Shown here: positions 17,284 through 24,384 of the stretch, piece after piece
Position numbering within the stretch: the stretch's first letter is position 1
Layout of the letters: every line of letters begins with the position of its first letter
DNA from: an uncultured Parvularculaceae bacterium
GTDB lineage: Bacteria > Pseudomonadota > Alphaproteobacteria > Caulobacterales > Parvularculaceae
NCBI GenBank assembly: GCA_947259375.1
Contig: CAMYLZ010000010.1
Coordinates: 1-64,000 of the forward strand
Direction: 5' to 3'
DNA length: 64,000 nt
Made by a program: the position numbers and the translations under genes
The notes under the pieces: generated by a model
What the model was told of the DNA's origin: nothing
Databases searched by the model: none
The model's input: only the letters and a program-made list of their open reading frames with translations

Positions 17284-18957
17284 ATGAAAAAAATCCTGTT
17301 CGCGGGCGCATCAGCCCTGATGCTCGCCGCATGCGCGCAATCCGATAATCACGGCGGCGAGACGCCCGCCGACAATAAAGCCGAAAAATCCGCCGCAATG
17401 ACCGCGCCAGAGGCCGACGCCGCCCGCCTTGAGCGGGATGTGCGCTATCTCGCCGACGATGCGCGCGAGGGGCGCGAGGCCGGCACGCCCGGCTATGACG
17501 CCGCCGCCGATTATGTGGCGCAGCGTTACGCCGATCTCGGCCTCAAGCCCGGCGGCGATGATGAGAGCTTTTTCCAGACCGTGCCGATGCGCGCGACCCG
17601 TCTCGCCGATGAAGCCTCGAACACGCTTTCCTTTACCGGCGAGAATGCGCCCGCCGGCCTTGAACCCTTTGTCGATTACGTCGCCAGCGGTTCGGCGCGG
17701 ATGAGCGAAGGCGAGATCGACGCGCCGCTGGTCTTTATCGGCTACGGCTTGGCGGCCGAGGACCATGGCCGCGATGATTTCGCCGGGCTCGACATCGAGG
17801 GCAAGATCGTCGTCGCCATGTGGGGCGCGCCGAAGTTCCTCAATACCGAGGAACGCGCCCATTACCGCGCCACCACCGCGCAGCGCGCGTCGGAACGCGG
17901 CGCCGTCGGCATGATCATTCTCAACACCCCGGCGCTGTCCGAGCTGATCCCGTTTGAGGCGATCGCCGAACGGCGCAAGCACGAAACCGGCATGAGCTGG
18001 ATCGGCGCCGACGGCCTGCCCCATTCGACCGCGCCGAACATCACCGGCTCGGCGGTGCTGAACCCGGCGCTGTCCGAACGCCTGTTTGACGGCCAGCCGG
18101 CGAGCTGGGCCGACATCATCGCGGCGGAGCAATCCGAAAGCGGCGAGATCGCCGGTTTCGACATGGGGATCAGCGCGCGCATCGCCTTCAAGGCGGAGCA
18201 GTTCGACACCGAAAGCCGCAATGTCATCGGCCTGCTTGAAGGTTCCGACCCCGAACTCAAGCATGAATATGTGGTGCTCTCGGCGCATCTCGACCATGAA
18301 GGGATCAAGCCGACGCCGGAAGAAGGCGATGACGAGCTTTATAACGGCGCCATGGACAATGCGGTCGGCACCTCGGCGATGCTGGAGGTCGCGCGCCTGC
18401 TCGCCGCCAATCCGCCGCGCCGTTCGGTCCTGTTCACCGCCGTCACGGCGGAGGAAAAGGGCCTCGTGGGCTCCGCCTATAACGCCGCGAACCCGACCGT
18501 GCCGGCCGAACAGATCGTCGCCAATGTCAATCTCGACATGCCGATCATGACCTATCCGTTCACGGACATTATCGCCTTCGGCGCCGAACGCTCGACCATG
18601 GGGCCGATCGTCGAGGCGGCGGCCGAACGCTCCGGCCTCGCCTTGAGCCCCGACCCGCAGCCCGAACAAGGGCTGTTCGTGCGCTCCGATCAATATTCCT
18701 ATGTCAAGCAGGGCGTGCCGGCGATTTACATGAAACCCGGCTTCGCCAATGGCGGCGAGGAAGCGCAAAACCTCTTCCGCAAGGAGCATTATCACAAGGC
18801 GTCGGACGAGGCGGACCTCGTGGACTTTGAACAACTCCGGCGTTTTTCCGCGGTCAATTACGAAATCGCTCGCGGCGTCGCCGATATGGATGAACGCCCG
18901 CGCTGGCGCAAAGGCGACTTTTTCGGCCGGACGTTTGAAGGGCCGATGGAAGAGTAA
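17284..18957 (+). CDS. M28-family zinc aminopeptidase, lipoprotein
   Basis: A 557-aa exported metallopeptidase. The N-terminus MKKILFAGASALMLAACAQ has a lipobox (LAAC), so it is probably lipid-anchored. A PA-like insert covers residues ~130-270. The M28 catalytic domain follows with zinc ligands in VVLSAHLDHEG, AMDNAVGTSAMLE, TAVTAEEKGLVGS, NLDMP and HYHKASDE. It likely trims peptides in the periplasm or at the outer membrane. GAAGGGGCC precedes the ATG. The last 31 codons and downstream DNA are duplicated about 1.05 kb further on. Confidence 0.94.
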   Translation: MKKILFAGASALMLAACAQSDNHGGETPADNKAEKSAAMTAPEADAARLERDVRYLADDAREGREAGTPGYDAAADYVAQRYADLGLKPGGDDESFFQTVPMRATRLADEASNTLSFTGENAPAGLEPFVDYVASGSARMSEGEIDAPLVFIGYGLAAEDHGRDDFAGLDIEGKIVVAMWGAPKFLNTEERAHYRATTAQRASERGAVGMIILNTPALSELIPFEAIAERRKHETGMSWIGADGLPHSTAPNITGSAVLNPALSERLFDGQPASWADIIAAEQSESGEIAGFDMGISARIAFKAEQFDTESRNVIGLLEGSDPELKHEYVVLSAHLDHEGIKPTPEEGDDELYNGAMDNAVGTSAMLEVARLLAANPPRRSVLFTAVTAEEKGLVGSAYNAANPTVPAEQIVANVNLDMPIMTYPFTDIIAFGAERSTMGPIVEAAAERSGLALSPDPQPEQGLFVRSDQYSYVKQGVPAIYMKPGFANGGEEAQNLFRKEHYHKASDEADLVDFEQLRRFSAVNYEIARGVADMDERPRWRKGDFFGRTFEGPMEE

Positions 18958-19094
18958 GGAAGCGGGTAGAGAGCAGCGAATAGCGAGTAGGTTCTAGGGA
19001 GTAGGTTGTGGGGGATGAGCGCATCCCCCTTCGCCTCACCTCTCGCCGGCCGGCCGGGCCCTCACCGCAAACGCCCTGACGCCGGGATGCGGCG
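18862..19094 (+). repeat. Long direct repeat, copy 1 (M28 3' end plus downstream DNA)
   Basis: This 233-base segment covers the last 31 codons and stop of the M28 gene, a heptad array, a GGGGGATG-AGCG-CATCCCCC hairpin (19010-19029) and a GC-rich tail ending at GATGCGGCG. The same order recurs at 19918-20143 with only a few substitutions and one heptad fewer. Between the copies lies one 0.8-kb segment with a secreted-protein gene. Confidence 0.95.
18966..19014 (+). repeat. Heptamer array downstream of M28 gene
   Basis: Seven in-phase heptads: GTAGAGA, GCAGCGA, ATAGCGA, GTAGGTT, CTAGGGA, GTAGGTT, GTGGGGG. The array begins nine bases after the stop codon and ends in a perfect 8-bp hairpin. The second copy at 20022-20063 has six heptads. 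It resembles the 12-heptad array at 24301-24384. Confidence 0.85.
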
Positions 19095-19112
19095 CCAATC
19101 TGAAAACAAAAA

Positions 19113-19145
19113 ACCGGGGCGATCACCATCGCGCCGGTTTTTTTT
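19113..19145 (+). terminator. Rho-independent terminator after M28 region
   Basis: ACCGG-GGCGAT / ATCGC-GCCGGT hairpin followed by eight T residues. It would end the M28 transcript after the heptad array and duplicated segment. It belongs to the inserted segment rather than the repeat, since copy 2 lacks it. Confidence 0.85.
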
Positions 19146-19394
19146 GCCCGCCATACAGGGAACCCGCCCCTTCCGGCCGTGCAAAAGACTTCAATGTCGC
19201 GCACGCCGCGCGCCGCAACAGGTCCGTTCATCAGGCGTCTTTATTTATTTTCATATGACAAATATTTCGCGCCGCTGCGTTTTCCGTTACAATTAACCGA
19301 CTGCCGAAATAATTTTGCAATCCTTTTGTATACTGAATCGTCCCGCACACGCTTCACATTCGCTCATTGCACATCGCTTCAGGATACAGACCCT

Positions 19395-19919
19395 ATGAGA
19401 TCGCTCCTCTCCGCACTCTTCTTCTTCGTCACTGCCGCCGCACCCGTTGCGGCGTCCGCCGCCGCAGGCGAGCCCGCCGAGGCCACGCATCCGGCAATAT
19501 CGCAAAGCCATCACACGGCGGCGAAATCGCTGCTTCTGACCTCGGATCCGGGCGGTTTTTTCGCCAAATGGTCGGATGACAGCCTCAAAGCAATATTCAA
19601 TGGGGCGATTGACGCCCCGGCGGCGGGAAGCTGGGAAGAACGGATGCTGCAAACCGCTATCGACCTTGGCGGGCAAGCCCGAGAGAAAATCCTCAATGTG
19701 CATGCGACATTGATCGCGCGCCACATGTCCGAGGCTGATATTCTCGCGGTCGCGGCGATGTATGCGGATGGCAAAAGCGAAAAGTCGATCCTGAAAACCA
19801 AACCGGGAAAGAAATGGCGCGAAGCGCGAATGGAAACCGCCCAGCTGCGCCAGGACATTGTCACCGTCATGACCGACCAGTGGCAAAAAGCGCTTACCAA
19901 AGCCGCCGCGAAACTTTGA
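19395..19919 (+). CDS. Small secreted protein, DUF2059-like
   Basis: A 174-aa protein with a signal peptide (MRSLLSALFFFVTAAAPVAASAAAG). The helical mature part has the pattern ARHMSEADILAVAAMYADGKSEKSILKTKPG, reminiscent of DUF2059, in which Y/F-x-S-x-x-G and K-x-P motifs occur. Function is unknown. The ATG at 19395 fits the signal peptide; the open frame from 19179 does not look coding. The stop TGA straddles the junction with repeat copy 2: its last two bases are the first two of the repeat. The gene sits alone between the 0.23-kb direct repeats. Confidence 0.75.
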   Translation: MRSLLSALFFFVTAAAPVAASAAAGEPAEATHPAISQSHHTAAKSLLLTSDPGGFFAKWSDDSLKAIFNGAIDAPAAGSWEERMLQTAIDLGGQAREKILNVHATLIARHMSEADILAVAAMYADGKSEKSILKTKPGKKWREARMETAQLRQDIVTVMTDQWQKALTKAAAKL

Positions 19920-20013
19920 AATCACCCGCGGCGTCGCCGATATGGATGAACGCCCGCGCTGGCGCAAAGGCGACTTTTTCGGCCGGACCTTTGAAGGGCC
20001 GATGGAAGAGTAA
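19918..20013 (+). pseudogene. Duplicated 3' fragment of the M28 peptidase gene
   Basis: 31 codons plus TAA identical in frame to the M28 C-terminus except one Ala-to-Thr change and one silent change (EITRGVADMDERPRW…GPMEE). There is no start codon or upstream coding sequence, so it is a fragment. It begins exactly at the end of the secreted-protein gene. Confidence 0.92.
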
Positions 20014-20143
20014 GGAAGCGGGTAGAGAGTAGCGAATAGTTTGTAGGTTGTAGGTTGTGGGGGATGAGCGCATCCCCCTTCGCCTCACCTCTCGCCGGCC
20101 CGCCGGGCCCTCACCGCAAACGCCCTGACGCCGGGATGCGGCG
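19918..20143 (+). repeat. Long direct repeat, copy 2
   Basis: Second copy of the 18862-19094 segment, 226 bases, with the M28 fragment, six heptads (20022-20063), the GGGGGATG/CATCCCCC hairpin (20059-20078) and the tail to GATGCGGCG. The length difference is exactly one 7-base unit, as expected from slippage. The substitutions suggest the duplication is not recent. Confidence 0.93.
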
Positions 20144-20398
20144 TTCAGCGCTCCGCACAACGCAAGCCCCCTTCACCCTGAGGCGTGTCGTCGAAACCCC
20201 GCCTCACCCGCCCCAGCCAACAACGCGCACGCGCCCTTCATCGTCAACGCCAATTCGCCGGCGACGTTAATCCGCAAGGTGATGATTCACCTCAGGCATC
20301 GCGCCTGCGCCGATCACGTTTGCTTGCATTGCGCCTCACCGCATTGCCTCCGCCCGGCCCCGCCCCATATGGCGGCTATCGAAACAAAGGATGCCCCC

Positions 20399-20944
20399 AT
20401 GCTGCTCGACACCCCGATTTGCGATTTCGGCTGGCAGGCGCCGGACTTCACGCTGAAAGACCCGGACGGCGTCAGCGCCACCATGCGCAGCCAGCTCGGC
20501 GACAGGGGGCTGCTGGTCGCATTTATCTGCAATCATTGCCCTTATGTGCAGGCGATCGCCGAACGACTGGCCCGCGACACGGCGCTTCTGAAATCTGAAG
20601 GCGTCAACACGCTGGCGGTGATGTCCAACGACTATCGCTATTTGCCGGTTGATTCACCGCCCAACATGAAGCGCTTCGCCCGACATTACGGCTTTGGCTT
20701 TCCTTATCTCGTCGATGAGGATCAGGCGGTCGGCAAAGCGTATGGCGCGGTTTGCACGCCGGATTTTTTCGGCCTTAACGCCCGTGGGGAGCTGCAATAT
20801 CGCGGACGCCTTGACGATGCACGCATGGGCGATCCGGCGAACCGCAATAAAGAGCTCGTCAACGCCATGCGCCTGATTGCACAAACCGGCGAAGGCCCAC
20901 GCGAGCAGGTTCCCAGCATGGGCTGTTCGATCAAATGGCGCTAG
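20399..20944 (+). CDS. Thioredoxin-family / peroxiredoxin-like protein
   Basis: A 181-aa AhpC/TSA-type thioredoxin-fold protein: DFGWQAPDFTLKDPDG at the N-terminus, the redox region LVAFICNHCPYVQA with CNHC around residue 45, then FPYLVDEDQAVGKAYGAVCTPDFF with the cis-proline TP. Related proteins are annotated as thioredoxin-like reductases without a known partner. AAAGGA lies eight bases before the ATG at 20399. The frame to 20279 is a GC-rich extension without support. A strong terminator follows. Confidence 0.9.
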   Translation: MLLDTPICDFGWQAPDFTLKDPDGVSATMRSQLGDRGLLVAFICNHCPYVQAIAERLARDTALLKSEGVNTLAVMSNDYRYLPVDSPPNMKRFARHYGFGFPYLVDEDQAVGKAYGAVCTPDFFGLNARGELQYRGRLDDARMGDPANRNKELVNAMRLIAQTGEGPREQVPSMGCSIKWR

Positions 20945-21007
20945 GGCGCGCCAGGCGAAAACGGCGCGCTCCGCCCGAACCCGCTTCCCGGCGGCAAGAA
21001 ACAAAAA

Positions 21008-21036
21008 CCGAGGCAATCTTTATCGCCTCGGCTTTT
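21008..21036 (+). terminator. Terminator of the thioredoxin-like gene
   Basis: CCGAGGC / GCCTCGG stem with a 10-base loop followed by CTTTTTG, 64 bases after the stop codon. Typical Rho-independent layout. Confidence 0.88.
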
Positions 21037-21081
21037 TGTGGGTGTGGAGATGTCGGCAGGCGTGGCGGTAGCCTGCCCAAA

Positions 21082-21288
21082 TCAATTCGTTTCGATTGAA
21101 TCGTCCAATGCTTTGGCAAGCGCTTTTGCCTTCGAAAGTGCAGACCGCTGCTTTTCTTCATCGGATTGAGCATCCGCCTCAATCCCTGATGCGACAGTAA
21201 CCATGCATCGAATGGTATCGTCGCCTCTCGATAAAACGATGGAAAATTGGTCCGTTTCACCATTTCGCGATATTTCCAGCTTTTCCAT
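21082..21288 (-). CDS. Small hypothetical protein
   Basis: 68 aa (MEKLEISRNGETDQF…), an alternating strand pattern in the first half (FSIVLSRGDDTIRCMVTV) and a helical, charged second half (EEKQRSALSKAKALAKALDD). GGAG sits eight bases before the ATG, supporting translation. No family recognised. It lies convergent to the thioredoxin-like gene and heads a run of very small genes with lower GC than the surroundings. Confidence 0.6.
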   Translation of the reverse strand: MEKLEISRNGETDQFSIVLSRGDDTIRCMVTVASGIEADAQSDEEKQRSALSKAKALAKALDDSIETN

Positions 21289-21409
21289 TTGTGCTCCAAT
21301 ATCTCAACAATATTTGCGAGAGCGGCTCGCCGGCCAGAAGAAACCGATGCGGGTAAACCAATGTTTGAGTTGGTCTTGAATAGCGAAAAAGGCGCGCGGC
21401 AAAAACCGC

Positions 21410-21586
21410 TTAACGCGAACCTATCACAGCCTTGGATCGCTTCGCCTGCACGATAGCGTCTTCCAATGCAGTGTATCGGAAGCCGTTAATGTGAAAATAA
21501 TCAATGGGAATTCGCTCAATGCCATATCTTTTCATTTCCTCTTCCAATTCTTTTTCCTTGTTGCTTTTTACTTTCTCGTCCGCCAC
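21410..21586 (-). CDS. Small hypothetical protein, GTG start
   Basis: 58 aa from a GTG at 21586, seven bases after AAGGAG. A TTG at 21592 is in frame but too close to the ribosome site. The first 25 residues are a Lys/Glu-rich helix (EKELEEEMKRYG). The second half IERIPIDYFHINGFRYTALEDAIVQAKR is compact and looks conserved-type rather than random. Similar short YGI-R-P-VDYFHY-FRYTNL-DAI-QAKR proteins are common hypotheticals in alphaproteobacteria as far as I recall. Function unknown. Confidence 0.65.
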   Translation of the reverse strand: MADEKVKSNKEKELEEEMKRYGIERIPIDYFHINGFRYTALEDAIVQAKRSKAVIGSR

Positions 21587-21914
21587 ATCCAAGCTCCTTC
21601 AATATCCATTGATGGCCATCTCCCCTCGGTGCATCAAGCGCTTCGCGCCTCTTTTTGAGGACCTTCGGTAAATTTGTTCGAATACGGAAATTTGCTTGCA
21701 AAAAACGTATTTTAAGCGCATTCATTAAAGGGCTAATACGCGTAACAAAGTCGTGCGGCGTGAATGCCTCAGTGGAACAAATTCCGTCGCACAATCACGA
21801 AAATCGTTTAATTGATATCATTCGACGTTCTTGGGGAGAAGGGTCACCCCGTCGGTATAATTAGCCGGCGGGACGGTCTCCCCAAAAGACTTACATAACA
21901 AGGGATTTCCGATC
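21587..21914. other. Gap of 328 bases with little content
   Basis: No convincing gene on either strand. Near the right end, CCGTC (21849-21853) and GACGG (21872-21876) flank an AT-rich loop and could form a stem just upstream of the small basic-protein gene. The GC content is clearly lower than in the flanking core genes. Confidence 0.5.
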
Positions 21915-22061
21915 ATGGCCAAAAGTCAAAAACGCGGCAATCGCGAACCAAAGAAGCCTAAGCAGAACAAACCGGGTAAAGTTGAAAGTAAACTTTCTAA
22001 TGTCGCTGCAACATTTGAAAACAAGTCCCATCCGCAGCCAAAGAAAGGTGGTAAAAAGTAA
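21915..22061 (+). CDS. Small basic protein (48 aa)
   Basis: MAKSQKRGNREPKKPKQNKP… to KKGGKK. The opening MAK-QKR-NREPKKPK matches a widespread family of tiny Lys-rich hypothetical proteins in proteobacteria. 14 of 48 residues are Lys and it would bind nucleic acid or ribosomes readily, but no function is established. AAGGGAT lies eight bases before the ATG. The gene has its own strand and spacing, between minus-strand neighbours. Confidence 0.75.
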   Translation: MAKSQKRGNREPKKPKQNKPGKVESKLSNVAATFENKSHPQPKKGGKK

Positions 22062-22075
22062 TCCGGAAGCCCGAG

Positions 22076-22252
22076 TCAGGAATGCTTGTATAGGCAGTCT
22101 TCGGGCATAACGCCGCCCGGCGCCAAAGCCGTATTGTAGCGAAACTGGGTTGCGCAATATGGACACAGTATGACATTGGATAGACCCATATTCAAATAGA
22201 TATGCGGATGGTCATGCGGAAGCGTCGCGCCAATGCATTCGAATTCCTTCAT
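22076..22252 (-). CDS. Zinc-finger CHCC-type small protein
   Basis: A 58-aa protein: MKEFECIGATLPHDHPHIYLNMG then VILCPYCATQFRY. Cys6, His15 and the CPYC pair give the C-H-C-C zinc site of zf-CHCC (PF10276-type) proteins, related to the mitochondrial NDUFS6 subunit. ATG 22252 has only a weak ribosome site. The in-frame region further upstream looks like a dispersed palindrome, not protein. C-terminal MPEDCLYKHS is an extra tail. It may have been separated from its usual promoter. Confidence 0.75.
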   Translation of the reverse strand: MKEFECIGATLPHDHPHIYLNMGLSNVILCPYCATQFRYNTALAPGGVMPEDCLYKHS

Positions 22253-22422
22253 GCCGATCTGAATTTCTTTTATTCCATTGTCATTTCGCAGTTTGGCGAA
22301 GCAGCCAGGCTTGTTTACAGATCCGCCGCGCCCTCGGGGCGCGCTCGGCGAAAGCGAAGCCGGCGCTCCCAACCCGCCTCCCTCCGATTCCCAAAGATGA
22401 ATGGCGTTAGAAATTCCTTTGT
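22253..22422. repeat. Palindromic repeat remnants upstream of the zinc-finger gene
   Basis: GCGCCC-TCG-GGGCGC (about 22328-22342) and a TTCGC…GCGAA arrangement (about 22345-22357), together with TCATTTCGCAGTTTGGCGAAG, resemble fragments of dispersed intergenic repeats. They separate the Cys-repeat protein gene from the zinc-finger gene on the same strand and would form hairpins in a joint transcript. Confidence 0.5.
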
Positions 22423-23316
22423 TCACCCCTGCAGGCATTTATCGCCTCGCCGCCGATTAGGCTTGTCGCATTCCCAGTCGTTTCCCGAATAATCAAGATG
22501 CGCACCCTCCGGAATAATGATGGCGGCGCACAAATTTCCGCTTGCTCTATACCCTCGTTCGCATGTCCATCCGGAACCATAAAGATTTCCTGTCAAATAG
22601 CCGTGCTCGGGCACACTCACCTTGACGCAGGCATCATCGGCGGCTCGAAAACCGCGGTCACACGCCCAGCCGCGGCCATGGGCTGAGACCACAAGAAACC
22701 CGTTTCTTGGCGCAATGACAGCCTCACAATGGCTGTCCGTAATACGATAGCCCTGGTCGCACTCCCATCCGCGGCCGTAAATTGTATTCGTTGCGAAGGC
22801 ATTGTCGGGCACGATGACGGGGGCGCAATCTACATCGCGTGCGCGATATCCCCTTTCACACTCCCAACCTTTCCCGTAATTCGCTTCAGAAAGGTAACCA
22901 TTGTCAGGCACTCTGATTGAAACGCAGGACTGACTGACTTTCCGAAATCCACGTTCGCAACTCCACTGGTCCCCGAAAGACGTCAGGTAGGCATTGGCCG
23001 GAAGTACGATCTTTGCACATAATCCTTCGGATTGATGATAACCGCGATTGCATTCCCAAGCACGACCATAAGAAGCATTCGTCGCGTAGGCGTTTTCAGG
23101 GATTACAATAGCAACGCACTCGCCTGCCTTTTCCTGAAACCCCTGGCCGCATTGCCCGCTGCCGCCATAACTTTTCTTGCTTGCCTTATCTGGCGTTTCG
23201 GAACTACGCGCTTGCGCATAGGCGGGCGCAGCGAGAGGAAGCGAAATCAGGGACGCGACCGGAAACACCGCGAAGAGCGTAACGACGTGTAGTGATTTCC
23301 AAAATCGGCTTGTCAT
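22423..23316 (-). CDS. Secreted protein of tandem two-cysteine W-C-RGY modules
   Basis: A 297-aa protein with a long signal peptide (MTSRFWKSLHVV… AYA-QA). After a short linker come eight modules of about 32 residues. Consensus: W-x-C-[ED]-R-G-[YF]-R-x6-C-x3-I-x-[VI]-P-[DE]-N-[AG]-[YF]-L-x4-Y-G-x-G. The first is degenerate and the last truncated (WECDKPNRRRGDKCLQG). Each complete module has two cysteines spaced 11-12, so each probably closes one disulphide and stacks as a beta solenoid or bead chain. Such proteins would act in the periplasm or outside as binding or adhesive modules. I do not recognise a named family. The ribosome site is weak. Confidence 0.85.
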   Translation of the reverse strand: MTSRFWKSLHVVTLFAVFPVASLISLPLAAPAYAQARSSETPDKASKKSYGGSGQCGQGFQEKAGECVAIVIPENAYATNASYGRAWECNRGYHQSEGLCAKIVLPANAYLTSFGDQWSCERGFRKVSQSCVSIRVPDNGYLSEANYGKGWECERGYRARDVDCAPVIVPDNAFATNTIYGRGWECDQGYRITDSHCEAVIAPRNGFLVVSAHGRGWACDRGFRAADDACVKVSVPEHGYLTGNLYGSGWTCERGYRASGNLCAAIIIPEGAHLDYSGNDWECDKPNRRRGDKCLQG

Positions 23317-23823
23317 CGTAAAACTATCTTTTCAAATTTATATCGGCAAACGGGCTACAATGCGCTCGCTCACAGCATTGAGATAAGCTTCCGTTTCTTG
23401 CTGATGGGAGCCAAGGATAGTTAGCCCTGGCCTATGAACGACACTCTTGAATCTTGTTAAAATACAAAACAATCGGCGAACAGACGATCCATTCTATCGC
23501 CTCAATTAGGTCTCTTGCATCTAGGTCTCTTGCATCCCGCCTACATACACGCAGACGCCCTCCGACCAGACTTTTTGCGGAGCCAGATCATTTCTCCCGC
23601 CCCCTTGCATGTGAACTAAAACACCCAATGACGCCAATCACGGGATTCAACGCTACATGCGCCAGTCGGCTGAATAGCTACGCCGCCATTTAAATAGCCT
23701 GTATACTGAACGACGGCTCGCGAAATGAGGCCCCGGCAAGCGCTCCCACTGAAACCCATCTGATGACGCATGAAGCTTATTCAGGAAGTCAAGAAAGGGA
23801 GGGGAGCCCCCTCCCAAGCTCAT
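23317..23823. other. Gap of 507 bases, AT-richer, with a 15-bp tandem repeat
   Basis: No ORF here has a ribosome site or protein-like composition. TAGGTCTCTTGCATC is repeated exactly in tandem at 23507-23521 and 23522-23536. The first ~90 bases probably hold the promoter of the Cys-repeat protein gene (AT-rich, TTTATATCGG region). The rest holds nothing I can name. Confidence 0.5.
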
Positions 23824-23970
23824 TTACGACTTTTTGTCTTCATTCGCCGGCGAAGCCGTTTTTTCCGCCTTTGGCGCAGCTCGGTCGCCCGCCGGCCCCG
23901 TTTTGGACGCATCGTCTTTGTTTGCTGGTTTAGGAGTTTTATCGCCTGGATTATCGCTTTTCTTAAACAT
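23824..23970 (-). CDS. Small hydrophilic Lys/Ala/Pro protein (48 aa)
   Basis: MFKKSDNPGDKTPKPANKDD… ASPANEDKKS, with no hydrophobic core: an intrinsically disordered small protein. Codon third positions are GC-poor relative to core genes. The ribosome site is weak (GAAAG 12 bases ahead). The frame is clean, begins with ATG and has low-complexity composition like many small disordered alphaproteobacterial hypotheticals. Same length as the basic protein at 21915. Moderately likely to be real. Confidence 0.45.
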   Translation of the reverse strand: MFKKSDNPGDKTPKPANKDDASKTGPAGDRAAPKAEKTASPANEDKKS

Positions 23971-24241
23971 TTTATATGACTTTCATTTTGCACAGCAATA
24001 ATTTGCCGGTGCATTTGATAAAATGGGTACTCAGGCCCAGAAATACAATGGATGGGATCTAGATAGAAAATTTATTTTTTGTACTGATTTTTTCAAAATC
24101 CGGACCGAAGCATTAGACCTTGAAATAGCAAAGCCCGCATCGCGCCTCGCAGATCGAGCCCTGGCCAGCCCTACTGCGCTCTGTTGACGTTTCCTGAAAT
24201 GTAAACCGCCCCGCCGCCGGGCTCGCTCTCGCGTAACCAAC

Positions 24242-24270
24242 AAAAAAGCGCCGGCCCATCCGCCGGCGCC
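24242..24270 (-). terminator. Terminator of the SufR-like regulator gene
   Basis: On the minus strand GCGCCGGC-GGATGG-GCCGGCGC is followed by TTTTTTG. It lies downstream of the regulator gene, beyond its heptad array, so the array is inside the 3' untranslated region. Confidence 0.88.
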
Positions 24271-24300
24271 GCGCTTCCCTGATCGCTGAACCCCCAAAAC

Positions 24301-24384
24301 CTACTGCCTACTGCCTACCCCCTATTCCCTACTCCCTACTCCCTACCACCTACTCCCTACTCCCTACGCCCTACTCCCTACTCC
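24301..24384 (-). repeat. Twelve-unit heptamer array at the 3' end of the regulator gene
   Basis: Twelve consecutive 7-base units on the plus strand, mostly CTACTCC with variants CTACTGC, CTACCCC, CTATTCC, CTACCAC and CTACGCC. On the minus (coding) strand this reads (GGAGTAG)n. The array begins in the last codon and stop of the regulator gene and runs towards its terminator. GGG occurs every seven bases over much of it, which meets the usual G-quadruplex pattern. Because 7 is not a multiple of 3, the TAG falls in all three frames. Confidence 0.93.

Noticed and set aside
17311-18834. 507-aa minus-strand frame opposite M28 peptidase
   Set aside because: Antisense shadow with repetitive Arg/Gly composition; M28 motifs on the plus strand are clear.
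23770-23979. 69-aa Arg/Phe-rich plus frame
   Set aside because: Unlikely composition and no ribosome site; the minus-strand 48-aa frame is more protein-like.
24301-24384. CRISPR array
   Set aside because: Units are 7 bases with no spacers; no cas genes.
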